Positions 1 through 6,251 of a DNA stretch of 32,536 bases are shown piece by piece. The notes beneath the pieces are model-generated. The model was given only the letters and a program-made list of their open reading frames with translations. It ran no database searches and was not told where the DNA came from. The DNA is from Candidatus Saccharimonadota bacterium (lineage in GTDB: Bacteria; Patescibacteriota; Saccharimonadia; Saccharimonadales; Saccharimonadaceae): positions 1 to 32,536 of the forward strand of contig JAFWOH010000003.1 of assembly GCA_017509895.1 (NCBI GenBank), given 5' to 3'. Every line of letters begins with the position of its first letter. The first letter of the stretch is position 1. Both the position numbers and the translations under genes were made by a program.

Positions 1-20
1 AGCATATAAACTCTCAACTC
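1..20 (-). rRNA. possible 5' end of a 16S rRNA gene (partial)
   Basis: Read on the minus strand, the last bases before the window edge contain GAGAGTTTATATGCT, which resembles the start of bacterial 16S rRNA (GAGTTTGAT...GGCTCAG). Upstream lies a consensus -10 box. The leader between them carries a CTTTAAAACTGCGAAAC stretch reminiscent of the boxA-type antitermination sequences of rRNA leaders. Only about 15 informative bases are visible, so this is a suggestion; a short open frame or unrelated leader would look similar. Confidence 0.3.
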
Positions 21-82
21 TAATTATTGATTGTTCCTAGGCTTTGTTTCGCAGTTTTAAAGCTTTAATAAGAACTGTATTT

Positions 83-111
83 ATTATATATGTTTATGAT
101 TTAAAATGCAA
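83..111 (-). promoter_or_regulatory. outward-reading sigma-70 promoter
   Basis: On the minus strand there is a perfect TATAAT at 88-83 and a weak -35 TTGCAT at 111-106, 17 bp apart. It reads towards the left window edge, where the possible 16S rRNA start lies. The product is not in the window. Confidence 0.5.
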
Positions 112-122
112 GAGCTTTTTTC

Positions 123-141
123 AAAAAAGTGGAACTTTTTT
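123..141. terminator. A/T-rich hairpin, possible bidirectional terminator
   Basis: AAAAAAGT (123-130) pairs perfectly with ACTTTTTT (134-141) around a GGA loop. The stem is AT-rich and therefore weak. It lies between khpA and the outward promoter at 83-111, so it could end the rpsP-khpA transcript. Confidence 0.35.
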
Positions 142-156
142 ATTAAATCTCTAGAT

Positions 157-236
157 AAGCGCCTTCGGCGCTTTCCGAACTGCCTTGCTCAGAAACGAGA
201 GAGCAAGCTCTCTCGTTTCATCGCTTCGTTGTTCGG
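157..236. repeat. compound palindrome downstream of khpA
   Basis: An outer stem CCGAAC (175-180)/GTTCGG (231-236) encloses a perfect 13-bp hairpin, 192-204 with 207-219, whose arms are GAAACGAGAGAGC and its complement. A second hairpin, AAGCGCC (157-163)/GGCGCTT (167-173), lies beside it. CTTGCTC (184-190) can instead pair with GAGCAAG (201-207), which would exclude the 13-bp hairpin. No U-tract follows, so it does not look like a normal terminator. It does not share the linker or loop of the three-copy family described elsewhere in this window. Confidence 0.5.
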
Positions 237-248
237 TCATCTAAATCT

Positions 249-674
249 TTAAATCTCTAAATCGTCGAGATCTTCTAACTCGGCGCGGGTGCGCTCTGCG
301 AGAGCGGAAGTCTCGCTGTCTTCTTCTGGCTCATCCATTTCGTCATCCACAGCCGGGGCTGCATCATCTAAAGTCGGGGTCTCTTCTACAGTGGCCTCTT
401 CGTGACGGTGGCTAGGGCGGCCCTCATCATCAGTATTGACGATTTTAAGATTATAACGGGCATCATTCTTTGTACCAAGGGCGCGTAAGAGATAGCGGAT
501 AGATTGGGCAGTAATACCCTTTCTACCAATGACGCGGCCGACATCTTCAGGATCAACGGTCAAAGCGAGTAAAACGCCTTTTTCGTCAATAGTACGCTCG
601 ACAGAGACTTTGTCGGGATTGTTTACTAGGGTCTTTACAATGTATTCTACAAATTGCTGATCGATAGTTGACAT
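249..674 (-). CDS. khpA: KH-domain RNA-binding protein (KhpA family)
   Basis: This is a small single-KH RNA-binding protein of the KhpA/YlqC type. Residues 1-80 form the KH domain, with the GxxG loop GRKG at residues 50-53 inside the motif GRVIGRKGITAQ. KhpA proteins are usually about 75-80 residues. This one is 141 because of an acidic, Glu/Asp-rich and probably disordered tail from residue 81. It lies 40 nt downstream of rpsP, the classical rpsP-khpA pairing, and is probably co-transcribed from the promoter at 1122-1150. An AAGGAAA Shine-Dalgarno sequence sits just upstream of the ATG. In other bacteria KhpA binds many RNAs, often with KhpB, and affects cell division; that role here is inferred from the family. 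The acidic tail is unusual and has no assigned function. Confidence 0.9.
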   Translation of the reverse strand: MSTIDQQFVEYIVKTLVNNPDKVSVERTIDEKGVLLALTVDPEDVGRVIGRKGITAQSIRYLLRALGTKNDARYNLKIVNTDDEGRPSHRHEEATVEETPTLDDAAPAVDDEMDEPEEDSETSALAERTRAELEDLDDLEI

Positions 675-714
675 AAGATTTTCCTTCGTTTACTGTAATT
701 TAATTATATCATAC

Positions 715-1089
715 TTAAGCTTCTGTGGCTTCAGTTTCTTCAGCAACTGGGGCTTCTTCGGCAGGAGCCGCTTCCTTTGGCTGGTTCTTGCGAAGCTTGT
801 CGGCGTGTTTGGCGACGGAATGCTTCGCTGGGGCATCCTTGTACCAATCTGGAAGTTTAATTTTATTCGCCCTTAAAATCCGGGCGACACGAGTGCTGGG
901 ACGCGCCCCGTTCTTAAGATAAAACTCAATCTTCTCTTTATCGAGAGTGGTTTGTTTAGTGTTTGGGTTGTAATTGCCGACCTCGGCAACAACGCGACCC
1001 GAAAGGGGATGGCGCTGCGCTTCTTGGACGATTATCCGATACACAGGATAGTGTGCTCGGCCGTTACGCTGCATACGAATCGCTAGCAT
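715..1089 (-). CDS. rpsP: 30S ribosomal protein S16
   Basis: S16 is a structural protein of the small ribosomal subunit. The N-terminal 80 residues match the family, with the start LAIRMQRNGR, the VYRIIVQEAQ strand and the YNPN segment. From about residue 85 the protein adds a Lys-rich, then Ala/Glu-rich tail, giving 124 residues against about 80-90 in most bacteria; such tails are common in S16. A GGAG Shine-Dalgarno lies just upstream of the ATG. A good promoter (1122-1150) precedes it, and khpA follows after 40 nt. Confidence 0.97.
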   Translation of the reverse strand: MLAIRMQRNGRAHYPVYRIIVQEAQRHPLSGRVVAEVGNYNPNTKQTTLDKEKIEFYLKNGARPSTRVARILRANKIKLPDWYKDAPAKHSVAKHADKLRKNQPKEAAPAEEAPVAEETEATEA

Positions 1090-1121
1090 AATTTCTCCTT
1101 GTTAACTTTATAATGTTTTAT

Positions 1122-1150
1122 ATTATACCCTAGGCTTTAAAATAATTCAA
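1122..1150 (-). promoter_or_regulatory. promoter of rpsP-khpA
   Basis: The -35 TTGAAT is at 1150-1145 and the -10 TATAAT at 1127-1122, with a 17-bp spacer. The -35 box overlaps the stop codon of rnc, so rpsP-khpA can be transcribed independently of the rnc-nusB block. Confidence 0.75.
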
Positions 1151-1944
1151 GACTTTACTAGATCTAGCCAATTTGGGCAGAGGCGCTCTGGGTTTTCGTG
1201 CGGGGGGATTTCATTTTTATATTTCTCTTTATACTTCCGAATGGCCGTCTGAGCGCAGATAGTCTGGGCCTCTTGTTTAGAATGTCCAGAGGCCGTAGCA
1301 AGAATCTGGCCATTGACATAGGCCGCGACGGTAAAGGTCTTATCATGGTCTGGACCTTCCTCGCGGATAGTCCGATACTGAGGAGGCACGCCATCAAAGC
1401 GCTGGGCGAGCTCTTGGAAATAAGACTTTGGGTCGCGCCATGTTTCTTCTTCGATGACTTCATCAATCTTAACTAGAATATGGTCATAGATAAACTTGCG
1501 AGCGACTTTAAAACCCTGATCTATATAAATAGCTCCGATGACCGCCTCAAAACAATCGGCGATAATGGCCTCATGGGAGCGCGCAGGGCCATTGGCCTCA
1601 CCCTTAGAGAGGCGGACGAGCGGACCATAGCCGAGCTTTGTCCCGGCCTCGGCGATAGACTCGGTGCGGACGAGGGTGGAGCGCCAAGCGGTCATTACGC
1701 CCTCGGGCTCGTTAAAATTGCGAAAGAGAAAATCTGAACTGACCACCTCTAAAATGGCATCACCGAGAAACTCAAGGCGCTCGTTATGCTCGACACAGGT
1801 TTTTAGATGTTCGTTGACATAACTGCGATGAGTCAAGGCAGTCACTAATAGGTTAATATCGTGGAATTTAAACCCTAGCTTGTCGGTGGCAAATTTTTCA
1901 TATTCGTCTAGCTCTGCTTTGGTCATAAAATCAACATTTTTCAT
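1147..1944 (-). CDS. rnc: ribonuclease III
   Basis: RNase III cleaves double-stranded RNA, including rRNA precursors. The signature NERLEFLGDA lies at residues 54-63. The metal-binding acids correspond to E55, E58 and D62, with D130 and E133 in the second motif (DCFEAVIGA). Residues from about 170 form a double-stranded-RNA-binding domain. The length of 265 exceeds the 226 of E. coli because of a longer N-terminus and a short C-terminal tail. The ATG directly follows the stop codon of the Nudix gene, and its Shine-Dalgarno (GGAG) lies inside that gene's last codons, so the two are probably translationally coupled. Confidence 0.96.
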   Translation of the reverse strand: MKNVDFMTKAELDEYEKFATDKLGFKFHDINLLVTALTHRSYVNEHLKTCVEHNERLEFLGDAILEVVSSDFLFRNFNEPEGVMTAWRSTLVRTESIAEAGTKLGYGPLVRLSKGEANGPARSHEAIIADCFEAVIGAIYIDQGFKVARKFIYDHILVKIDEVIEEETWRDPKSYFQELAQRFDGVPPQYRTIREEGPDHDKTFTVAAYVNGQILATASGHSKQEAQTICAQTAIRKYKEKYKNEIPPHENPERLCPNWLDLVKS

Positions 1945-2547
1945 TTAAATTTCTCCAGCGCGAATTTTCTTTTTAGCGATTAACATTAATTTTTCAATAT
2001 CTTCATATTCGATAGCATCTAGTGCATCATTAAATTTAAACCATTTAATCCCGTTCATCCATTTTTCCTTGGTGGGGATTTCATGAGAATCGAGAGCTCG
2101 CACGAGGTAAATCTGGGTGGTCATGAGGACGAGCTTGTCCATGCGGCGATACTTAAAATGAATCTTGCCGAGCCAAGTCAGAACCTCTACATGATGGAGA
2201 CCAGCCTCCTCGCCAATCTCGCGGACGGCGGTAGTTTTAGCGGTTTCTCCCGGCTCAATGTGGCCCTTGGGGATGGTCCAGCGATTTTTAGAGTCCTGAA
2301 TTAAGAGGATCTCAATATCCTTGCGATCGCGACTGAGACGAAAAACTATGCCACCGGAGGTCGGCTCACGCACAATTTCCTTGATGGTGGGCTTTTTCCG
2401 AAAAACTGAATTTTTGAGCTTCGAGAAGGGAGATTCTCTGTAAGATTTAGTCGGCAGAGCCTCCGGAATCTTTCGGCGTACCATGGGCTTTTGGTTTTTC
2501 CCCAGAGGACGCTTTGTCGCTTCTCTCATTCTGGTTTGGTTGTTCAT
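1945..2547 (-). CDS. Nudix hydrolase
   Basis: The Nudix box runs from G95 to L117 ([16 protein letters not shown] followed by IGEEAGL) and fits GX5EX7REUXEEXGU, so a Mg-dependent pyrophosphohydrolase of the MutT/Nudix fold is expected. The substrate (nucleotide, NpnN or RNA cap) cannot be told from sequence. Residues 1-60 are basic and low in complexity, and precede the fold, which starts near SGGIVFR (64-70). The ATG at 2547 has a good AAGGAAAA Shine-Dalgarno 5 nt upstream but lies 101 nt inside nusB. An ATG at 2484 (residue 22) would shorten the overlap but has no equally placed ribosome-binding site, so 2547 is kept. Confidence 0.9.
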   Translation of the reverse strand: MNNQTRMREATKRPLGKNQKPMVRRKIPEALPTKSYRESPFSKLKNSVFRKKPTIKEIVREPTSGGIVFRLSRDRKDIEILLIQDSKNRWTIPKGHIEPGETAKTTAVREIGEEAGLHHVEVLTWLGKIHFKYRRMDKLVLMTTQIYLVRALDSHEIPTKEKWMNGIKWFKFNDALDAIEYEDIEKLMLIAKKKIRAGEI

Positions 2548-2992
2548 CTTTTTCCTTAAAATCAGGATGCAGCTTTTTTAGAGCTGTTCCTAAAACTCCA
2601 TTGATAAATTTAGAAGAGTTGTCCGAGCCGAAAGCCTTTGCAAGCTCTACGGCCTCGTTAATGGCAACTTTGGGCGGTACGGTATCGCTGCAAGATTCGA
2701 GCTCATAGTAGCCGATTCTCAAAGTATTGCGATCTATGGCCGCGATGGTATTGATGGGCCACTCGGGCGCAATAGGCTGAAGCGCTTGGTCGAGATGTTT
2801 AATATTCTTTGCCACACCTCTTGTCAAGGCATAAACAAATTCGGTATCTCCTAGCGCTTTTTCATAAGGCACGATATTTTTTGCGATAATCGTATCAATG
2901 TCGGCCGTAGTATCGCCCGCCATACTCCGGAACTCATATTCATAGAGACTCTGGAGAGATATTATTCTACCTAAATGCCGATTACTTGCCAT
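2447..2992 (-). CDS. nusB: transcription antitermination protein NusB
   Basis: NusB binds boxA RNA with S10 (NusE) during rRNA antitermination. The first 145 residues form the all-helical NusB fold; the diagnostic stretch [20 protein letters not shown] and then NGVLG lies near residues 110-135. After residue 145 comes a hydrophilic, low-complexity tail (Lys, Glu, Asn, Ser) that extends it to 181 residues, against about 140 usual. This tail is encoded by the DNA that also encodes the start of the Nudix protein in another frame. rpmF ends 3 nt before the start. rpsJ (NusE), its usual partner, is also in this window. Confidence 0.92.
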   Translation of the reverse strand: MASNRHLGRIISLQSLYEYEFRSMAGDTTADIDTIIAKNIVPYEKALGDTEFVYALTRGVAKNIKHLDQALQPIAPEWPINTIAAIDRNTLRIGYYELESCSDTVPPKVAINEAVELAKAFGSDNSSKFINGVLGTALKKLHPDFKEKDEQPNQNERSDKASSGEKPKAHGTPKDSGGSAD

Positions 2993-2995
2993 AGA

Positions 2996-3172
2996 CTATT
3001 TCTTCTTTGCCTTTGTTTTATTCGTTTTAACCTTTAAATTAGGGGTCTTTTTTGCGGTCTCAAAAGCTTTGACCGGGGATTTCTTGTTAACACTACGAGC
3101 AAGCTTTAAACGGAGGTGGCTCCGGCGTAAACCGGTCTTCCGAGGGCTGCTCTGTTTTTTAGGTTCTGGCAT
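2996..3172 (-). CDS. rpmF: 50S ribosomal protein L32
   Basis: A 58-residue, strongly basic open frame begins MPEPKKQSSPRKTGLRRSH, which matches the L32 N-terminal pattern (x-PKxxxSxxRxxxRRSH). It continues with a Lys-rich tail and lacks the zinc-binding cysteines seen in some L32 proteins. An AGGAGC Shine-Dalgarno lies just upstream, and a consensus promoter (3206-3234) precedes it. It ends 3 nt before nusB, so rpmF-nusB-Nudix-rnc looks like one operon. The short length and low complexity leave some doubt about the exact name, but the start motif, position and size fit L32. Confidence 0.8.
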   Translation of the reverse strand: MPEPKKQSSPRKTGLRRSHLRLKLARSVNKKSPVKAFETAKKTPNLKVKTNKTKAKKK

Positions 3173-3205
3173 TTTATGCTCCTATTATTCTATAACTTGT
3201 TAAAT

Positions 3206-3234
3206 ATAATAGCATAGATGATTTATGTTTTCAA
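3206..3234 (-). promoter_or_regulatory. promoter of rpmF-nusB-Nudix-rnc
   Basis: The -35 TTGAAA is at 3234-3229 and the extended -10 TGCTATTAT ends at 3206, with a 17-bp spacer. It overlaps the 3' end of the upstream methyltransferase gene. Confidence 0.7.
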
Positions 3235-3723
3235 GAGTGAAATTGTATATAATGCTATTCCGGCGGCGACGGAAACGTTGAAAGATTCTTTTTGGCCCTT
3301 CATGGGGATTTCTAAAAATGTGTCAATTTCTGGATAAAGTTCTTTCGGGATGCCATGCACTTCTTCACCGAGGATTAAGACTATCTTCTCTGTATCAGCT
3401 TTAAAATTATCTAGCAAAATGCTTTTTTGCTCTAAATTATTCTCTAGACCAATAATCTGAAAACCCTGTTTCTTTAAATCTATAAGAGTTTTTATGATGT
3501 CTTCTGACCAAGTGACCTTAACCATCTCTTCGGCCCCAAGGGCGGACTTTGTGAGCTGATGTTTTAATTTAGTAGATAGATGCGGGAGTAAACCCGGTTT
3601 TTTGAACCATGGCGTATAGCCAGAACAGACTACTTCGGAAATCCCTAGACCTTCCGCTGTCCGCAAGATTGCTCCAACATTATAGGTGGAGCGGATGTTA
3701 TGCAATACTACAATGATTTCCAT
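3223..3723 (-). CDS. TrmH/SpoU-family RNA 2'-O-methyltransferase
   Basis: This 166-residue protein is a minimal SPOUT (alpha/beta-knot) methyltransferase that would methylate a ribose 2'-OH in tRNA or rRNA using S-adenosylmethionine. All three SpoU motifs are visible: NIRSTYNVGAILRTAEGLG near the N-terminus, LILGEEVHGIP in the middle, and ESFNVSVAAGIALY near the C-terminus. No extra RNA-binding domain is present, which fits TrmL- or TrmH-like single-domain enzymes; the target nucleotide cannot be assigned. The ATG follows the leuS stop with 1 nt between and no clear Shine-Dalgarno sequence, so translation is probably coupled to leuS. Confidence 0.88.
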   Translation of the reverse strand: MEIIVVLHNIRSTYNVGAILRTAEGLGISEVVCSGYTPWFKKPGLLPHLSTKLKHQLTKSALGAEEMVKVTWSEDIIKTLIDLKKQGFQIIGLENNLEQKSILLDNFKADTEKIVLILGEEVHGIPKELYPEIDTFLEIPMKGQKESFNVSVAAGIALYTISLLKT

Positions 3724-3724
3724 T

Positions 3725-6202
3725 TTAAGCGACGATGTTTAAGAGTTTGGCACGCTCGACATAGATGGTCTTTTTAGGAGTACTTTTCACGAATTTTTGG
3801 ACGTTTTCATCTTCTAGAGCCTTGCTCTCGACGGCGGCTTGGTTTTTGGCACCTTCGGCACTGATTTTGATTTTAGCGCGAAGTTTGCCATTGACCTGAA
3901 CGACAATCTCGATTTCATCTTCTATTAATGCGGCCTCGTCCCAAGTTGGCCAGACATCATCCGCCCCTAGAGATTCAAGCATCTCGGCGGAAAGATGGGG
4001 AGCGAAGGGGCCAAGGAGCTTGGCAAGGGCAATGACGTCCTCTTTTTCGGGTCCGGCCTTGTAGAGCTCGTTGACATATTCCATGAGGGCGGCGACAGCG
4101 GTGTTAAAGCTCCTTCTATGCAAATCCTGTGTGACGCGCTTAATCGTTTTATTTCTAATTAAATTATTATCATTTTTACTAAAATTATTATTAAAACAGA
4201 GGGTCCAGCAGCGGCTGAGGAAGCGATAGACGCCGCCGATGCTATTAGTGTCCCAAGAAGCATCCTGATCGTAAGGGCCGATGAACATTTCGTAGGTGCG
4301 GAGGGTATCGGCGCCATAGCCGGAATTGATAACATCAAGAGGATCGATGACATTGCCCTTGCTCTTGCTCATTTTGCGACCATCTGGGGCATTGATGTAG
4401 CCATTATAAAGCAAAGTTTTTACCGGCTCGCGGAAGGGGAGATAGCCCTCGTCGGCAAAGAATTTGCACCAAAAACGGATGTAAAGTAGATGGGCGACGG
4501 CATGGTCTGCGCCGACATAGATGTCGGTCGGGGCCCAATATTTAATTGCATCTTTATTCCAAGCACTTTGATTATCATGAGGTGAAACATAACGCCAGAG
4601 ATACCAAGAAGAACAGGCATAGCCGTCCAAGGTATCGGTCTCGCGGGTCATTTCCTCTCCGTCAATAGTGACCTTTAGCCAATCCTTGGCTTTGGCAAGA
4701 GCGGAGCGGCCGGAATTATCGGGTTTATAATCTTCTACCTCTGGGATTAAGACCGGGAGCTGATCCTCTGGGATAGGATGAGGGTCACCATTTTTATCAT
4801 AGGCAATCGGAATCGGGCAGCCCCAATAGCGCTGGCGAGAGATTAGCCAGTCGCGCATTTTATAAGTCACTTTGCCCTTACCGATTCCCTGTTCTTCGAG
4901 CCAAGCAACGATTTGCTCGCGGGCATCAGAAGCATCGCGACCATTGAATTCGCCGGAATTGACGAGTTTACCCTCGCCGCCATAACATTCACTGTCGTCA
5001 TCTGAGTTTTCAGGTTTTTCGATAACAGTTTTAATGGGCAGGTCAAATTTTTTGGCGAACTCATAATCTCGCTCGTCGTGAGCAGGGACAGCCATAATGG
5101 CACCTTCGCCGTAGCCAATCAAAACATAGTCGGCGATCCAAATCGGGATTTTTTCGCCGGTGGCGGGGTTAATTGCATAAGAACCCGTAAAGACACCGGT
5201 TTTTTCCTTGTTTTCTTGTCTTTCGATGTCGGATTTCTTTTGAGTTTCCTTAATATAGGCCTCGACCTTTTCGCGGGTTTCATCGGTGACGAGCGAGGCG
5301 ACCAGAGGGTGTTCGGGGGCCAAAACTAGGAAAGTCGCGCCAAACAATGTGTCTGGCCTAGTTGTAAAGACACATATCTGGGACTCTTCTTCGGAAGAAG
5401 AGTCCCAACGAGAAGAACCTAGTTCGGCAGAAAAGTCACGCACATGTCGCGACTTTTCTGCTGTATCTGAAAAGATGATTTGGAATCTGATTTCAGCGCC
5501 CTCGGAGCGGCCAATCCAATTCTTCTGCATGACCTTAATTTTCTCGGGCCAATCGAGAGAGCTGAGGTCATCTAATAACTCATCAGCATAATCGGTGATT
5601 TTGAAGAACCATTGTTTCATCTTTTTCTTTTCGACTTCATGGCCACAGCGCCAGCATTTACCGCCTTCAACCTGCTCGTTGGCGAGGACGGTCTGATCAA
5701 CCGGACACCACCATTGTTCGGACTCTTTACGATAGGCAAGACCTTTTTTATAAAGCTGGAGGAAGCACCACTGAGTCCAGCGGTAATACTCTGGGTCAGA
5801 GGTGTTAATTTCGCGGGACCAATCAATGGCGAGGCCTAGGCGTTTAGCCTGTTTTCTGAAATTATCAATGTTGGTCTTTGTAGCCTCTTTCGGGGAAATG
5901 CCGGTCTTGATGGCATAATTTTCAGCCGGAAGGCCAAAGGTATCATAGCCAAAAGGACGGAGGACATTCATTTCCTGTTGGCGATAAAAGCGAGCAAGGA
6001 CATCAACGATGGTAAAATTGCGAACATGACCGACATGGAGACCGGCGCCAGAGGGATAAGGAAACATCTCCGCTAGATACATCTTTGCCCGGGGGCGGCC
6101 ATCTGCCGTCTTTAGATTATCTTCGCTGGCCTTAAAAGCCTGCTCCTTTTCCCAGATTTTTTGCCATTTTTCTTCAATTTTAATTGGGTCATATTTGTCC
6201 AT
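3725..6202 (-). CDS. leuS: leucyl-tRNA synthetase with an in-frame palindromic insertion
   Basis: This class I enzyme charges tRNA-Leu. The HIGH motif appears as HVGH (residues 56-59) after PYPSGAG. Zinc-type cysteines C166, C183 and C186 follow. The CP1 editing domain carries TTRPDTLFGATF (about 280-291), and KMSKS lies near residue 610. The total of 825 residues is in the usual range. Between the first editing-domain strand (GRSEGAEIRFQI) and ICVFTTRPDT there are about 30 extra residues (about 245-275), rich in Ser, Glu and Arg. They coincide exactly with a two-hairpin DNA element at 5379-5464 that also occurs in non-coding DNA in this window. GAGGA precedes the ATG, and an extended -10 lies at 6231-6236. 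Confidence 0.97.
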   Translation of the reverse strand: MDKYDPIKIEEKWQKIWEKEQAFKASEDNLKTADGRPRAKMYLAEMFPYPSGAGLHVGHVRNFTIVDVLARFYRQQEMNVLRPFGYDTFGLPAENYAIKTGISPKEATKTNIDNFRKQAKRLGLAIDWSREINTSDPEYYRWTQWCFLQLYKKGLAYRKESEQWWCPVDQTVLANEQVEGGKCWRCGHEVEKKKMKQWFFKITDYADELLDDLSSLDWPEKIKVMQKNWIGRSEGAEIRFQIIFSDTAEKSRHVRDFSAELGSSRWDSSSEEESQICVFTTRPDTLFGATFLVLAPEHPLVASLVTDETREKVEAYIKETQKKSDIERQENKEKTGVFTGSYAINPATGEKIPIWIADYVLIGYGEGAIMAVPAHDERDYEFAKKFDLPIKTVIEKPENSDDDSECYGGEGKLVNSGEFNGRDASDAREQIVAWLEEQGIGKGKVTYKMRDWLISRQRYWGCPIPIAYDKNGDPHPIPEDQLPVLIPEVEDYKPDNSGRSALAKAKDWLKVTIDGEEMTRETDTLDGYACSSWYLWRYVSPHDNQSAWNKDAIKYWAPTDIYVGADHAVAHLLYIRFWCKFFADEGYLPFREPVKTLLYNGYINAPDGRKMSKSKGNVIDPLDVINSGYGADTLRTYEMFIGPYDQDASWDTNSIGGVYRFLSRCWTLCFNNNFSKNDNNLIRNKTIKRVTQDLHRRSFNTAVAALMEYVNELYKAGPEKEDVIALAKLLGPFAPHLSAEMLESLGADDVWPTWDEAALIEDEIEIVVQVNGKLRAKIKISAEGAKNQAAVESKALEDENVQKFVKSTPKKTIYVERAKLLNIVA
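5379..5464. repeat. two-hairpin palindromic element, copy A (inside leuS)
   Basis: Hairpin 1 has 14-bp arms TGGGACTCTTCTTC (5379-5392) and its complement (5394-5407). The linker AACGAGAAGAACCTAGT follows. Hairpin 2 has 11-bp arms GCAGAAAAGTC (5427-5437) and its complement (5451-5461), plus an inner CG/CG pair and the 7-nt loop CACATGT (5441-5447). The linker and loop match the copies at 10104-10183 and 17831-17914, while the stems differ. It is open in the leuS frame and encodes the extra segment of the editing domain. Confidence 0.85.
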
Positions 6203-6230
6203 AAAAATATCCTCGCATGTTTATTCTATG

Positions 6231-6236
6231 ATTATA
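6231..6236 (-). promoter_or_regulatory. extended -10 promoter of leuS
   Basis: Minus-strand TGTTATAAT gives a perfect -10 with an extended TG. No good -35 is seen at the expected distance, which overlaps the dnaE stop codon. It lies about 28 nt upstream of the leuS ATG. Confidence 0.6.
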
Positions 6237-6251
6237 ACATAATGGGGAATT

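Noticed and set aside
5379-5464. Integron attC site (hairpin ending in a CCCAAC sequence)
   Set aside because: The R/L core boxes and extrahelical bases of attC are not present, and the conserved linker and loop do not fit attC.
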